A stretch of DNA of 64,000 nt. It comes from Desulfovibrio sp. MES5 (GTDB taxonomy: Bacteria > Desulfobacterota > Desulfovibrionia > Desulfovibrionales > Desulfovibrionaceae). The stretch lies in assembly GCF_002237645.1 (NCBI RefSeq), contig NZ_MJUZ01000002.1:1-64000 (forward strand), in the 5' to 3' direction. The translations under genes were made by a program, and so were the position numbers. Positions 36,002-45,309 of this stretch are shown one piece after another (position 1 is the stretch's first letter; each line of letters starts with the position of its first letter). The notes beneath the pieces were generated by a model. It was not told the DNA's origin. It saw only the letters and a list, made by a program, of their open reading frames with translations, and made no database searches.

Positions 36002-36883
36002 ATGGAACAGGGGACCATCCGCCTGAAGACAGGCCTTGCGGAAATGCTGAAAGGCGGCGTGATTATGGACGTCACCACTCCAGAACAGGCCAAGATTGCT
36101 GAAGAGGCCGGGGCTTGTGCTGTTATGGCGCTGGAACGCGTGCCTGCGGACATTCGCGCCGCTGGCGGCGTGGCCCGCATGGCCGATCCCACCATTGTCA
36201 AAAAAATCATGGAAGTGGCCACCATACCGGTCATGGCCAAAGCCCGCATCGGCCATTTTGTGGAAGCCCGCATCCTTGAAGCCATGGGCGTGGATTACAT
36301 TGACGAAAGCGAAGTTCTTACTCCCGCTGACGACAAATATCATATCGACAAGCGCGACTTCACCGTGCCCTTCGTTTGCGGCTGCCGCAACCTGGGCGAA
36401 GCCCTGCGCCGCATCGCCGAAGGCGCGGCCATGATCCGCACCAAGGGCGAACCCGGCACCGGCAACGTGGTCGAGGCCGTGCGTCATTGCCGCCAGGTCA
36501 TGAACGAAGTGCGTGTGCTTTGCGGCCTGCCCGAAGCCGAAGTCGCCAACTTTGCCAAGGAAATCGGCGCGCCCCTTGAAGTGTGCCTGCTTGTGCGCAA
36601 AGAAGGCCGCCTGCCTGTGGTCAACTTTGCCGCTGGCGGCATCGCCACCCCGGCTGACGCGGCCCTGATGATGCACCTTGGCTGCGACGGCGTCTTTGTG
36701 GGTTCCGGCATCTTCAAGTCCGGCGACCCGGCCAGGCGCGCCAAAGCCATTGTGCAGGCCGTGACCAACTACAAGGACTTCGCCATGCTGGCCGAAATAT
36801 CCCGCGATCTGGGCGAACCTATGGTGGGCATTGAAATTTCCACCATTCCTTCCGGTGAGCGCATGCAGGAGCGGGGCTGGTAA
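36002..36883 (+). CDS. pdxS: pyridoxal 5'-phosphate synthase, lyase subunit
   Basis: 293 residues with the very conserved PdxS sequence: [21 protein letters not shown] (about 18-38) with the Schiff-base region Asp, Lys80 in [13 protein letters not shown], the DEADVL-equivalent [13 protein letters not shown], and [14 protein letters not shown]. It joins ribose-5-phosphate, glyceraldehyde-3-phosphate and ammonia into PLP, as a dodecamer with PdxT. AGAAGGAG lies 9-15 bases upstream of the ATG. Operon with pdxT after one base. Confidence 0.97.
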   Translation: MEQGTIRLKTGLAEMLKGGVIMDVTTPEQAKIAEEAGACAVMALERVPADIRAAGGVARMADPTIVKKIMEVATIPVMAKARIGHFVEARILEAMGVDYIDESEVLTPADDKYHIDKRDFTVPFVCGCRNLGEALRRIAEGAAMIRTKGEPGTGNVVEAVRHCRQVMNEVRVLCGLPEAEVANFAKEIGAPLEVCLLVRKEGRLPVVNFAAGGIATPADAALMMHLGCDGVFVGSGIFKSGDPARRAKAIVQAVTNYKDFAMLAEISRDLGEPMVGIEISTIPSGERMQERGW

Positions 36884-36884
36884 G

Positions 36885-37463
36885 ATGGCCGCACGCTGCG
36901 TGGGTGTTCTGGCTCTTCAGGGGGCCTTTCGTGAACATGTGTCCGCTGTGTCCAGGCTGGGCGTGGCGGCTCGCGAAGTGCGCCAGCTCAAGGATATGGA
37001 CGGCATCGACGCCATGATCATTCCCGGCGGCGAAAGCACCACCATGGGCAAGCTGCTCAACGAGTGGCATATGCTGGAGCCTTTGCGCGAACGCATCATG
37101 CAGGGCATGCCCGTCTACGGCAGTTGCGCCGGGCTTATCCTGCTGTGCCGCACCATTGAAAACTCGGACCAGCCGCGCCTCGGCGTGCTGGACGCCACCG
37201 TACGGCGCAATGCCTTTGGCCGTCAGGTGGACAGCTTTGAGACCGAACTCAGCATGCCTGAGGTCGGCCCCGACCCTGTTCCGGCGGTATTCATCCGCGC
37301 TCCCGTGCTCATCAGCGTGGGGCCGGAGGTCAGAGTGCTGGCCGAAGTCAAAGGGCAGGCCGTGGCCGTGCGCCAGAACAATATTCTGGGCACGTCCTTT
37401 CATCCGGAATTGACGCCGGATACGCGCCTGCACAGCTACTTTCTGAACATGCTCGGCCAGTAG
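36885..37463 (+). CDS. pdxT: pyridoxal 5'-phosphate synthase, glutaminase subunit
   Basis: 192 residues, a class I glutaminase. GVLALQGAFREHV at the N-terminus, the oxyanion block GGESTT (48-53), nucleophile Cys81 in YGSCAGLILL and the catalytic His in LGTSFHPELTPDTRLH. It releases ammonia from glutamine for PdxS. The ATG comes one base after the pdxS stop. A strong terminator follows at 37487-37530. Confidence 0.96.
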   Translation: MAARCVGVLALQGAFREHVSAVSRLGVAAREVRQLKDMDGIDAMIIPGGESTTMGKLLNEWHMLEPLRERIMQGMPVYGSCAGLILLCRTIENSDQPRLGVLDATVRRNAFGRQVDSFETELSMPEVGPDPVPAVFIRAPVLISVGPEVRVLAEVKGQAVAVRQNNILGTSFHPELTPDTRLHSYFLNMLGQ

Positions 37464-37486
37464 CCGTCTGAAATAACAGCCTTCCT

Positions 37487-37530
37487 GTTTTGAAAGGGAG
37501 GAACGTCGTCTGGCGTTCCTCCCTTTTTAT
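37487..37530 (+). terminator. pdxST terminator
   Basis: Stem AAAGGGAGGAACG/CGTTCCTCCCTTT with an 8-base loop, followed by TTTTTATTTTTC. Confidence 0.92.
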
Positions 37531-37672
37531 TTTTCTGCCCTGGATTTTTTTCCTCAATTTGCCGTCAACGTGCCGCACGATTTAACATGGGCGACACCTT
37601 GCTGCCAAAATGGGCATGCATACTGCCTCAAGAACAACAGTTCAACCACCGGGAAAACCCGGGGAGGCAGTT

Positions 37673-38131
37673 ATGGAAACCACACTCATGCTCAGGCGTC
37701 TTCAGGAAGAACTTGCCGACGAATTGCAGCGTATGGGCCAGCTGCGCACCGTATTTCAGGCCCAGCATTTCGCCGACGAGATCGACGCGGCCAGCCATCT
37801 GGAGGCTGCCCACCTGGCGCAGTGCAGCGCTCGCCGCAGCGCCCAGCGCATCCGCGACCTTCAGAGCCTATTGCATCTTTTGCAGCATAATGGCCCCCGC
37901 CAGTGCGCCGACTGCGGCGACGACATCCCGCTTGAGCGCCTGCTGGCGGCTCCGGGCACCACGCGTTGCCTCTACTGCCAGCAGCAGATGGAAAGTATTG
38001 CCTGCCCCCTGGCGGGGCAGAGTGAAAGCGCGTCAGCGGCCTGGCCCGCGCCGTGGTCGGCGTCGGGGCCAGCTTCAGGGCCGTTGTCAGGATTTGACGC
38101 ATGCGCCGCACCCGAGGCCCGTTTCTGCTGA
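37673..38131 (+). CDS. TraR/DksA-type C4 zinc-finger protein
   Basis: 152 residues. An N-terminal helical hairpin (about 1-70) is followed by a C4 zinc finger, CADCGDDIPLERLL and CLYCQQ (about 77-105), as in TraR/DksA proteins that enter the RNA polymerase secondary channel. The DxxDxA tip acidic motif of DksA is not obvious, though HFADEIDAASHLE offers acidic residues. The last ~40 residues are low-complexity Ala/Ser/Pro. GGGGAGG lies before the ATG. Followed after 26 bases by the acyltransferase gene, same strand. Probably a transcription regulator. Confidence 0.8.
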   Translation: METTLMLRRLQEELADELQRMGQLRTVFQAQHFADEIDAASHLEAAHLAQCSARRSAQRIRDLQSLLHLLQHNGPRQCADCGDDIPLERLLAAPGTTRCLYCQQQMESIACPLAGQSESASAAWPAPWSASGPASGPLSGFDACAAPEARFC

Positions 38132-38157
38132 ACACGGCTAACAATCAGGAGATCCCC

Positions 38158-39990
38158 ATGCAAGGAACCACAGACCTGCTACCCCTGGCGCCGGGGCGGG
38201 AACCTTCAGGCAGAGGCGGCCCCGGCCGTTCGCCCCTGCGACGACTGGCCGACGACCTGAACCGTCAGATGCGGGCCTTTGGCCGCAGCCTGGCTGGTCT
38301 GGCTTCACTGGAGCGGGCCGCGCTGCGCCTGCCTGTCTGCGACGCCCCGCACAGCTGGGCCGCAGCCAGCCTGACGCAGCTGGACGTTGACGTGTGCTGC
38401 TCCGGGGAGGATCTGGCCCGCATCCCTGCCGAAGGGCCGGTGATTTTTTATTCCAACCATCCCACAGGCGCTCTGGACGGCCTGATAATGGCCGCGCTGT
38501 GCGGCAGGGCGCGCCCTGATCTGAAAATACTCGCCAGTTCCAAATTGCTGCAACTGCCCCAGCTGACTCCTCTGGCTCCCATGCTGCTGCCTCTTGACCT
38601 TTCGGGCGAAGACAGGACGGCCAACGGCGCGTCCTTGCGCATTGCCATCAGGCATTTGCGCCGGGGCGGAGCCTTGGGGATTTTTCCCGCTGGCAGGGTG
38701 GCCCGCTGGCGCGCCGGAGCGGGGCTTGAAGAGCAGCCCTGGACGGAGCTTTTGAGCCGCCTTGGCGAATGGCGGCAAAAAGAGGGCAGCGGGGAGGAGG
38801 CGTCCCGCGTCCATTACGTTCCCCTGCACGTGCAGGCCAGCGCCGATCCCTTCTTTCTTTCCGCCGCCTTCCTGCACGAAGGCCTTGCCACGGCCCTGCT
38901 GCCGCGCGTTCTCTGGCGGCAACGCGGGAGCCGCGCGATGCTGCGGGTGGGGGAGGCCTTGAAAGAACAGAGCCTTGCCGGCCTTGACCACGAGCAGCGC
39001 ACCCATTGTTTGCGCATGTATCGTGAAGCTCTGGCTCCCCGCAAAGGCTCCGTCATCTCACAAAAAACCCCAGGCGACCGGTGGCAGGCTCCGCTGGCCG
39101 AAGGCGCGGACCAGCAGGACTTCATGGCGGCTCTGGCGGCTTTGCCCGAAAGCAGCGTTCTGGCCAGGGAAGGCAAGTACAGTGTGTACGCGCTGCGCGG
39201 CAGCGAATGCCCACTCCTGCTGGACGAAGTGACGCGCCGCCGCGAGGAAAGCTTTCGCGCTCTGGGCGAGGGCACGGGCAAGGCCAGGGACACTGACCGC
39301 TATGATCCCCAGTACGAACACCTGCTGCTCGTGGATGAGGAGGCCCAGTGCCTGGCCGGTTCCTACCGGGCGCGTCTGGTGCGGCCCGAAGATGCCGCCA
39401 GCTGCGGACGCAGCAGTCTCTATACGGCCTCGCTCTTTCGCTATGATCGGGATTTTTTCCGCCAGTGCGGCAACGCGCTTGAACTTGGCAGGGCTTTTGT
39501 CTGCCTTGAATATCAACGGGAATACGCGCCGCTGATGCTGCTCTGGAAGGGCATTGCCCAATTGGCCTTGCAGCGGGGCGCGCGCACGCTTTTTGGCCCG
39601 GCCAGCATAGGGCTGAACTACAGGCCCCAGTCAGTGGATCTTTTGTGGCGGCATCTGCGGCTGCGCCACTGGCATGCTCCCCTGGCGGCCCTGGTGCAAG
39701 GGCGTAAACCCCGTCATCTGCGCAGTGAGCTGCCCTTTGCCCGGCAGATGGAGTATAACGGCGTCAACACCGTGGTGCGCCAAATGGAAGGCGGACGCAG
39801 CCTGCCCATTCTCTTTAAGCACTATCTGCAGCTGGGAGGGCGCATAGCGGCCTTTCACGAAGACAGGGCCTTCGGCACCCTGGACGCGCTTCTGGTTGTG
39901 GACCTGCTTAACGCGCCGGAAAAGCAGTTGCGTCGCTTTCTTGGCGAAGAAGGAATGGCCGCCCTGCGTGGCGGCGCGTGCGGCATATAG
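38158..39990 (+). CDS. bifunctional acyltransferase, OlsF-like (PlsC + OlsB-type GNAT)
   Basis: 610 residues with two acyltransferase parts. The N-terminal half is PlsC/OlsA-like: NHPTGALDG (about 100-108) with the catalytic His, and FPAGRVARW (about 177-185) as the glycerophosphate-type block. The C-terminal half (from about 330) resembles the OlsB/acyl-homoserine-type GNAT fold with YRARLVRPEDA, LELGRAFVCLEYQREY and GPASIGLNY. This order matches OlsF, which makes ornithine lipids by N- then O-acylation. Ornithine lipids replace phospholipids under phosphate stress. AGGAG 7 bases upstream sets the start. Exact amino-acid head group is unknown. Confidence 0.75.
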   Translation: MQGTTDLLPLAPGREPSGRGGPGRSPLRRLADDLNRQMRAFGRSLAGLASLERAALRLPVCDAPHSWAAASLTQLDVDVCCSGEDLARIPAEGPVIFYSNHPTGALDGLIMAALCGRARPDLKILASSKLLQLPQLTPLAPMLLPLDLSGEDRTANGASLRIAIRHLRRGGALGIFPAGRVARWRAGAGLEEQPWTELLSRLGEWRQKEGSGEEASRVHYVPLHVQASADPFFLSAAFLHEGLATALLPRVLWRQRGSRAMLRVGEALKEQSLAGLDHEQRTHCLRMYREALAPRKGSVISQKTPGDRWQAPLAEGADQQDFMAALAALPESSVLAREGKYSVYALRGSECPLLLDEVTRRREESFRALGEGTGKARDTDRYDPQYEHLLLVDEEAQCLAGSYRARLVRPEDAASCGRSSLYTASLFRYDRDFFRQCGNALELGRAFVCLEYQREYAPLMLLWKGIAQLALQRGARTLFGPASIGLNYRPQSVDLLWRHLRLRHWHAPLAALVQGRKPRHLRSELPFARQMEYNGVNTVVRQMEGGRSLPILFKHYLQLGGRIAAFHEDRAFGTLDALLVVDLLNAPEKQLRRFLGEEGMAALRGGACGI

Positions 39991-39998
39991 GCGGCCGG

Positions 39999-40034
39999 AG
40001 AAGAGGCGTTGACCCAAGAAGAGGCGTTGACCCA
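39999..40034. repeat. 18-bp tandem duplication
   Basis: AGAAGAGGCGTTGACCCA occurs twice in tandem just past the acyltransferase stop. Confidence 0.9.
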
Positions 40035-40172
40035 CGCGCCTTCGCCGTCGGGCGAGGTTTGCTGCGGCGCTCCAGGGCGCAGACCGCCTTTGTGAAAATG
40101 TTTTTGCAAGGAATACGGCGCGCCCGATATGGCGCGCGCCAGTGCGGGCACAAGGCGCATGCGCCGTATACT

Positions 40173-40207
40173 GGAGCAAATGAACTTTTTCAAAGTGAAC
40201 TTGCTCT
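40173..40207. repeat. AGAGCA-family palindrome
   Basis: Arms GGAGCAA/TTGCTCT around TTTTTCAAAGTGAAC. It abuts copy 2 of the 155-bp repeat. Confidence 0.75.
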
Positions 40208-40363
40208 AAGGAAGCACTGATTAAAGAGCCTCCTGGAAACGCGCAGTTATTTCGTTTGGCAAGGCGCGATCTTTTTTTGAAGCAGCAGTGGACTCTTCCG
40301 TTCCCGACTGTTTCAAAAAAAGTGAAGCAATGCCGCCAAACGGAATAAGTCAGCGTTTTCCTA
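40208..40363. repeat. 155-bp imperfect-palindrome repeat, copy 2 (inverted)
   Basis: Reverse complement of the units at 8636-8790 and 48535-48688, with the same nested arms GGAAACGC/GCGTTTTCC, CGTTTGGC/GCCAAACG and TTTTTTTGAA/TTCAAAAAAA. Starts with GCACTGATTAAAGAGCC on the plus strand. Confidence 0.85.
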
Positions 40364-40407
40364 AAAATTTCAGATCTCCAGACCCTCCTCTCATCCCCCA
40401 GGTAAAG

Positions 40408-40450
40408 CCGCAGGCCGCCCCGACATTGTGTCAGGACGGCCTGCGGTGAT
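40408..40450 (-). terminator. hairpin after the hemerythrin chemoreceptor gene
   Basis: Stem CCGCAGGCCG/CGGCCTGCGG with a ~19-base loop about 70 bases past the stop codon. On the minus strand only CTTTA follows, so termination strength is uncertain. Confidence 0.55.
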
Positions 40451-40516
40451 TTGAATTTCTGCGCGTCGGTGGGCGCATGCTCACGCAACGCCAGAGTTTT
40501 TCAGGGTGAAAGCGCC

Positions 40517-42196
40517 CTAGTGGATCTGCTCTGGTTCCATATCTTCTTTTTTGAGGTAGGGAAGATAGGTGGGGTCAGTGCCCATGATATGCTGTACAAG
40601 CCAGTCCTTGAGGAAGGTCAGTAGGTCCATGCTCACAGTGGCTGTGCCGGATTTGAGCTGTTCCTCAACCTCGTCCAGCTTGGCCACGAACTTTCTGTGG
40701 ATTTTCATATGTTCGGCAGCGCCCAGATAGGCTGTGGCGGTGAACATTTTTTCCTCGTCCGCAAAGTGCGTGGCCGTATAGTCGCGAAGCTTGCGCAGGA
40801 TTTTCTGCACCTCGCCTGCCGTACGGTTATTGGCCATGGCCGTGTACAGTTCGTTGATATAGTCCACCAGCAGCCTGTGCTGCTTGTCCACCATGGGCAC
40901 ATGCAGGTCAAGTTTGGGAGTCCACTGCACGAATTTGTCGGAGGTCGCCTGCTCGTAATCGCCGGAAACCAGGGCATTGACAATCATGTCAAGCTCTTCC
41001 ATGCCGCTCTGAACGCCGAGCAGGGCGGCTGTGAAGGTTTCCATACTTTGGGCGTTCTGCTCGGCCACGTGGCGGATTTCACCAAGCGCGCTTGTGGTGT
41101 CGGTGCTGTGCTGCGACTGCTCTTGCGCGCTCCTGGCCACGATCAGAAGATGTTCGGCGGTGTCGTTGATGGACTGGAGGATGTCGCGCATGACGCTGCC
41201 CGCGCGTGAAGCCTGCTCGGCTCCGTCCACGCTGAGCTGGGCGGCCTTGTCCACGGTAAGCACGTTGCGCCGTGTCTCTTCCTGGATGGCGTGCACGGCA
41301 TCTTCCACTTCCTTGGTGGCGCCCATGGTTTTTTCAGCCAGTTTGCGCACCTCGTCGGCCACCACGGCAAAACCGCGCCCGGCGTCGCCCGCGCGGGCGG
41401 CCTCAATGGCGGCGTTGAGCGCCAGCAGGTTGGTCTGGTCGGCAACCTCGTTGATGACCGACATGACCTGACCGATGTTGCTGGCCTTTGTGCCAAGGTC
41501 GGCCATGGCCTGCTTGAGATGAACGATGGTGTCCTTGAGCTTTTCGATGGAGGTCAGCGCGCCTTCCACTTCACGTTCGCCTGTGGCGGCGCTGGCGCTG
41601 GAGCTTTGCGCGTTTTCTGAAAGCTCGCGCACTCTGTGTGAAGATTCCTGGGCGGTTTGCGCAACCTTTTCCATTGAGCCGCTGGTCTCGGTGAGGTGAT
41701 CGCGCTGCACCTGAACGCCCGTGCTGACCTTGCTCACGAGGCTTGCCAGCTCACGCACTTCCGAAGACAGGTTTCTGCACACGGTGTGCGCCTTGTGCAG
41801 CACCATGGCTCCACGGTCAGACTTGTTGCGTATGGCCGCTTTTTCTTCTTCAATGTCATTGATCTTTGCTTGCAGCCTTGCCACCTCGGCCCGCAGTTCT
41901 TCAATGACAGAGGCGTCTTCAGCCAGGCTGCTTTCAGCAGCGCGCAAATGGGTCAGGCAGTATTCAGCTCGCTGTACTTCATCACCCTGACGTGCGGGAT
42001 TGTCTTCAGCAAAAAGAGCATCAGTGCGTTCGCGCAGTTTTTGAGCTCTGTTTCTTTGGGCAAGCCAAAGGGCCGCATCAGCCAGCGCGCACAGGGCCGC
42101 CAGGGCCAGAAGACCCCATTGCGCGGCTCTACTGTCGCTTACAACGGCCAGGCCGATGAGGGAGCACAGGATGATGATTTGCAGCAAGATTCCCAT
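40517..42196 (-). CDS. methyl-accepting chemotaxis protein with C-terminal hemerythrin domain
   Basis: 559 residues. Two N-terminal membrane segments (about 3-20 and 26-45) with almost no periplasmic part, then a long coiled coil. The MCP signalling tip ([38 protein letters not shown], about 255-292) follows. The last ~130 residues are a hemerythrin domain with the di-iron ligands in H-x-[25 protein letters not shown] and [10 protein letters not shown]. This is the DcrH layout: a cytoplasmic oxygen-binding di-iron sensor driving aerotaxis away from oxygen. The last pentad is followed by a short acidic tail. Confidence 0.9.
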   Translation of the reverse strand: MGILLQIIILCSLIGLAVVSDSRAAQWGLLALAALCALADAALWLAQRNRAQKLRERTDALFAEDNPARQGDEVQRAEYCLTHLRAAESSLAEDASVIEELRAEVARLQAKINDIEEEKAAIRNKSDRGAMVLHKAHTVCRNLSSEVRELASLVSKVSTGVQVQRDHLTETSGSMEKVAQTAQESSHRVRELSENAQSSSASAATGEREVEGALTSIEKLKDTIVHLKQAMADLGTKASNIGQVMSVINEVADQTNLLALNAAIEAARAGDAGRGFAVVADEVRKLAEKTMGATKEVEDAVHAIQEETRRNVLTVDKAAQLSVDGAEQASRAGSVMRDILQSINDTAEHLLIVARSAQEQSQHSTDTTSALGEIRHVAEQNAQSMETFTAALLGVQSGMEELDMIVNALVSGDYEQATSDKFVQWTPKLDLHVPMVDKQHRLLVDYINELYTAMANNRTAGEVQKILRKLRDYTATHFADEEKMFTATAYLGAAEHMKIHRKFVAKLDEVEEQLKSGTATVSMDLLTFLKDWLVQHIMGTDPTYLPYLKKEDMEPEQIH

Positions 42197-42296
42197 AGTT
42201 ACCTGCCTTGGTTTACTTGCCTATCGGTAGTTTTATAATTACGCTTAACAGCAGAAAAAGTAAATAAAACCAATTGTCACCAAAGGGGCTGATATT

Positions 42297-42905
42297 ATGC
42301 AATTTCTTGATTGTCTGGGGCTTGCCTGTCCGCAACCTGTCATCCTTTGCCGTTCGGCTGTGGATAACGGAGTGGAATGCCTGGAAGTGCTGGTTGATAA
42401 CGAGCCAGCCCTGGAAAACGTGCAGCGCTTTCTGCAGGGCAGAGGGTACACGCTGAGCGCCACCCAGGAAGGGCCGCAGCAGTGGCGCATCCGTGCTGCC
42501 GTGGATGCAGCGGCTGCCGGGGCCAGCGTGCTGGCCGCGCCCGAGGCGCGGGATGGGCAGGAGCAGGATTTGCGCACTCTTGTACTCATAACCACTGAAA
42601 CCCTGGGCCGTGGCGACGACACGCTGGGCACAAAACTTATGGAGAACTTTCTGGCCACGTTGCCGGAACTGGGCTCGCGGCTGTGGCGGCTGGTGCTTGT
42701 CAATGGCGGCGTCAAGCTGACGGCCCGTCCTGGCCCGGCGCTGGATTCGTTGCAAAAGCTCGCGCAGCAGGGCGTATCCATTCTTGTGTGCGGCGCCTGC
42801 CTTGGGCACTACGGCCTTTTGGAGGCCAAGGCCGTGGGCGAGACGTCCAACATGCTGGATATCGTGACCAGCATGGATATGGCGGACAAGATCATCCGTC
42901 CCTGA
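42297..42905 (+). CDS. yedF: YedF-like selenium-metabolism sulfurtransferase
   Basis: 202 residues. An N-terminal TusA/SirA domain with the active cysteine in LGLACPQPV (Cys11) is joined to a DsrE-like C-terminal half (from about 92, LVLITTETLGRGDDTLG), with CGACLGHYGLLE near 162-173. This fusion matches YedF proteins that co-occur with selenium-using systems; their exact reaction is not settled. AAGGGG lies 9 bases before the ATG. Between two chemoreceptor genes and with its own terminator. Formate dehydrogenases and other selenoproteins are common in sulfate reducers, giving a plausible link. Confidence 0.88.
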   Translation: MQFLDCLGLACPQPVILCRSAVDNGVECLEVLVDNEPALENVQRFLQGRGYTLSATQEGPQQWRIRAAVDAAAAGASVLAAPEARDGQEQDLRTLVLITTETLGRGDDTLGTKLMENFLATLPELGSRLWRLVLVNGGVKLTARPGPALDSLQKLAQQGVSILVCGACLGHYGLLEAKAVGETSNMLDIVTSMDMADKIIRP

Positions 42906-42943
42906 GGCTCGCGCGACACGGGCGGGAACCGTGCTGACAAAGA

Positions 42944-42986
42944 AAAACGGCATGAAGAACTTCATGCCGTTTTTCTTTGGGCAACA
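42944..42986. terminator. bidirectional terminator between yedF and chemoreceptor gene
   Basis: Stem AAACGGCATGAAG/CTTCATGCCGTTT with a 3-base loop, A-run and T-run on both sides; serves the converging yedF and mcp genes. Confidence 0.93.
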
Positions 42987-42998
42987 GTGCGCCTGGAG

Positions 42999-44753
42999 TT
43001 ATGCTTTCATGTCGCTGATAAGGCTGGTCAGGCCATGGGCCTGCGCGGCCAGGTCAGACACGGCTTTGGCGGCTTCTTCCATTGCCTGCGCCGTCTGGAG
43101 CGACATGGTGTTGATCTGGATAATGGTATGGTTGATTTCTTCGCTGGCTGCGGACTGCTCTTCGCTGGCCGCAGCGATGGCGTTGACCTGGTCGGCGGTG
43201 GCGTCCACCGTGGATACGATGAGCTCAAGCGCCGAACCTGACTGGTTGGCGAACTCGGCAGCGCGGTCAACCTCCTGCACGGCCTTGTCGACAGACTCCA
43301 TACTGGCGGCGGTGCTATGCTGAATGGCATTTATGACCGCCCCCACGTCCTGCGTCGAGGCCATGGTTTTTTCGGCCAGTTTGCGCACCTCGTCGGCCAC
43401 CACAGCAAATCCGCGTCCGGCGTCGCCCGCCCTGGCGGCCTCAATGGCGGCATTGAGGGCCAGCAGGTTTGTCTGGTCGGCAATGTCTGAAATGACGCCC
43501 ATGATGCGGCTTATGTCCTGCGCATGCGAGCCGAGAAGGGCCATGTCTTCCTTGAGACGCAGGGAGGACTGGTGCACATGGTTGATGCTGTCCAGCGAAC
43601 GGCTCACTATGTCCGCGCCATCCTGGGCTTTTTGCCGTGTTTCGGCCGAGGCCGTGGATGCCTGCGCGGCATTGCGGGCCACTTCCTGCACGGTGGCGTT
43701 CATTTCGTTCATGGCAGTGGCGGCTTCCGTCAACCGTTGCGAGGTTTCGGCGGTGCCGCGGTCAGACTGCTCGATTTGCGCTGAAAGCTGGGTAGATGCC
43801 GTGCTCACTATCTGGGCGACCTCTTCAAGTCTTTCGGCTGCCTGAAGCATGGCCTGGGTTTTCTGCCTGGCCTCCATGCTGGCGGCTTCGGCCTTCTCCA
43901 TAGCCTCCATGGCTTTTTTCGACTGTTCCTGAGCATTGGCCGATTCACGCCTGGCGTTTTCAATATGCTGCTTCAGGGCGTCGACCATGGCCACGAGCGA
44001 AGCGAATACGCCCGTCTTGGGCTTGCCGTCGTCCACATTGTAGTCGCCGTCCACAACACGCCGGGCGAGGATGTTCAGTTCGCCGGGGTCCTTGCCCAAC
44101 TGCCTGTTGACCGAGCGCGTAAGGAAAAAGACCAGAAAAACGCTGATGACAATGGTGGCCAGGGTCAGAACAATGGCCGTAGTCCGCGAGGTTTCGACAA
44201 TGTTGAAGGCGTTGTGGCTGGCATCGCTGCTGCCCCTGACGTTCAGGACCACGATTTCATCAAACAGGGCCATGAGCTTTCTGAAAAGGACCCGGTACTC
44301 ATTGTCGTAAATGGCTAAGGCCTGTCCGTGATCACGCTTGTCCACCATGGCGACGATTCTGCCGCGAATGCCGGATATTGTGTTCAGGGAAGAAATGATT
44401 TCTTCAAAAAGTTGTCTGCCCTTGCTGTCGGCAGAGCTGTCGTGCACGGCGAGCAGGGCTTTGTACTTGTCGCCGTTCTCTTTCAGACCCTTCAGGGTCT
44501 CGTTAATGCGATCCTTGTAATACGTTATTTCGTCGGGCTGATCGTGCAGCATCATGGTCAAAAGATCGGCGCGCACGGCGTAGAGTTGCTGGTTCATGCC
44601 CTGAATGGCGATGACAGCGGGCAGCCATGATTTATCCACGTCTTCAATATTATTATTGATGTCAGTCAGGTTTTTCATGGAAACCCCGGAAAGGGCGAGC
44701 ATGACGAGAATGACCCCACAAAAGGACAGGATCATTTTACTGCTGAGTTTCAT
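42999..44753 (-). CDS. methyl-accepting chemotaxis protein with four-helix-bundle sensor
   Basis: 584 residues. One membrane segment at 8-26, a ~160-residue periplasmic helical sensor (4HB_MCP-like, with Leu/Met-rich helices), a second segment near 188-210, a HAMP-like linker, then coiled coil and the MCP signalling tip ([38 protein letters not shown]). The tip DNA is nearly identical to that of the other mcp at 41329-41445. The ATG at 44753 has AAGGTGGA upstream; a GTG at 44765 is possible. Ligand unknown. Confidence 0.9.
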   Translation of the reverse strand: MKLSSKMILSFCGVILVMLALSGVSMKNLTDINNNIEDVDKSWLPAVIAIQGMNQQLYAVRADLLTMMLHDQPDEITYYKDRINETLKGLKENGDKYKALLAVHDSSADSKGRQLFEEIISSLNTISGIRGRIVAMVDKRDHGQALAIYDNEYRVLFRKLMALFDEIVVLNVRGSSDASHNAFNIVETSRTTAIVLTLATIVISVFLVFFLTRSVNRQLGKDPGELNILARRVVDGDYNVDDGKPKTGVFASLVAMVDALKQHIENARRESANAQEQSKKAMEAMEKAEAASMEARQKTQAMLQAAERLEEVAQIVSTASTQLSAQIEQSDRGTAETSQRLTEAATAMNEMNATVQEVARNAAQASTASAETRQKAQDGADIVSRSLDSINHVHQSSLRLKEDMALLGSHAQDISRIMGVISDIADQTNLLALNAAIEAARAGDAGRGFAVVADEVRKLAEKTMASTQDVGAVINAIQHSTAASMESVDKAVQEVDRAAEFANQSGSALELIVSTVDATADQVNAIAAASEEQSAASEEINHTIIQINTMSLQTAQAMEEAAKAVSDLAAQAHGLTSLISDMKA

Positions 44754-45158
44754 TGATGTGTCCACCTTTAAGTATTTTCATATATGTCTGTGATAACCTG
44801 GCGTTGAGGCAAAAGTCGGTAGCTGTAGACAGCAATAAAACAGATTACCCGAATACTGTTACATAAAATTAGCTTTGTGCAAAACAACATTTACATAGCA
44901 CTAGTCTATAAATTATAGAAAAATGATGTGAGTGCTATGCATTTGCTGCATTGATTCGGATAAAAGCTACAATAACTCCATGCTGTTAGTTATCAATACC
45001 AACTATGGCCAAAAAAAGGCCAAGCTATATACCGCTCCGCCGATATTCCGAACGCGCCCAGCCGTAGGGATGGCCCGCGTTCGGGAGGCGTAAACCTGTG
45101 ACGCGCCATGGGGCGCGTATAACCTGTGCGGCTACTTGTTTAACCAAATAATCATATT
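44754..45158. other. intergenic region with strong hairpins
   Basis: No gene. TGGCC-A7-GGCCA at 45006-45022. CCGAACGCG/CGCGTTCGG at 45048-45084 (9-bp perfect arms). ACGCGCC-ATGG-GGCGCGT at 45101-45118, flanked by direct repeats AACCTGTG at 45093-45100 and 45121-45128. The surrounding DNA is AT-rich. Could be a regulatory site or a small RNA for the downstream alcohol dehydrogenase. Confidence 0.5.
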
Positions 45159-45186
45159 TTGCATAGTGTAAAGGTATGTTTATATA
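45159..45186 (+). promoter_or_regulatory. candidate alcohol dehydrogenase promoter
   Basis: TTGCAT (45159-45164), 16 bases, TATATA (45181-45186) in an AT-rich stretch, about 120 bases before the start codon. Confidence 0.45.
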
Positions 45187-45309
45187 TCATTCTGAAATTA
45201 TTAATATAAAAATAAATGTGAAAAAAATAACTTGGAATTGCCAGCCTAGACGTATAGATTGAATACGCAATCAATTGAAACCCCGTGGCCAATGCCAAAG
45301 GAGACTATC

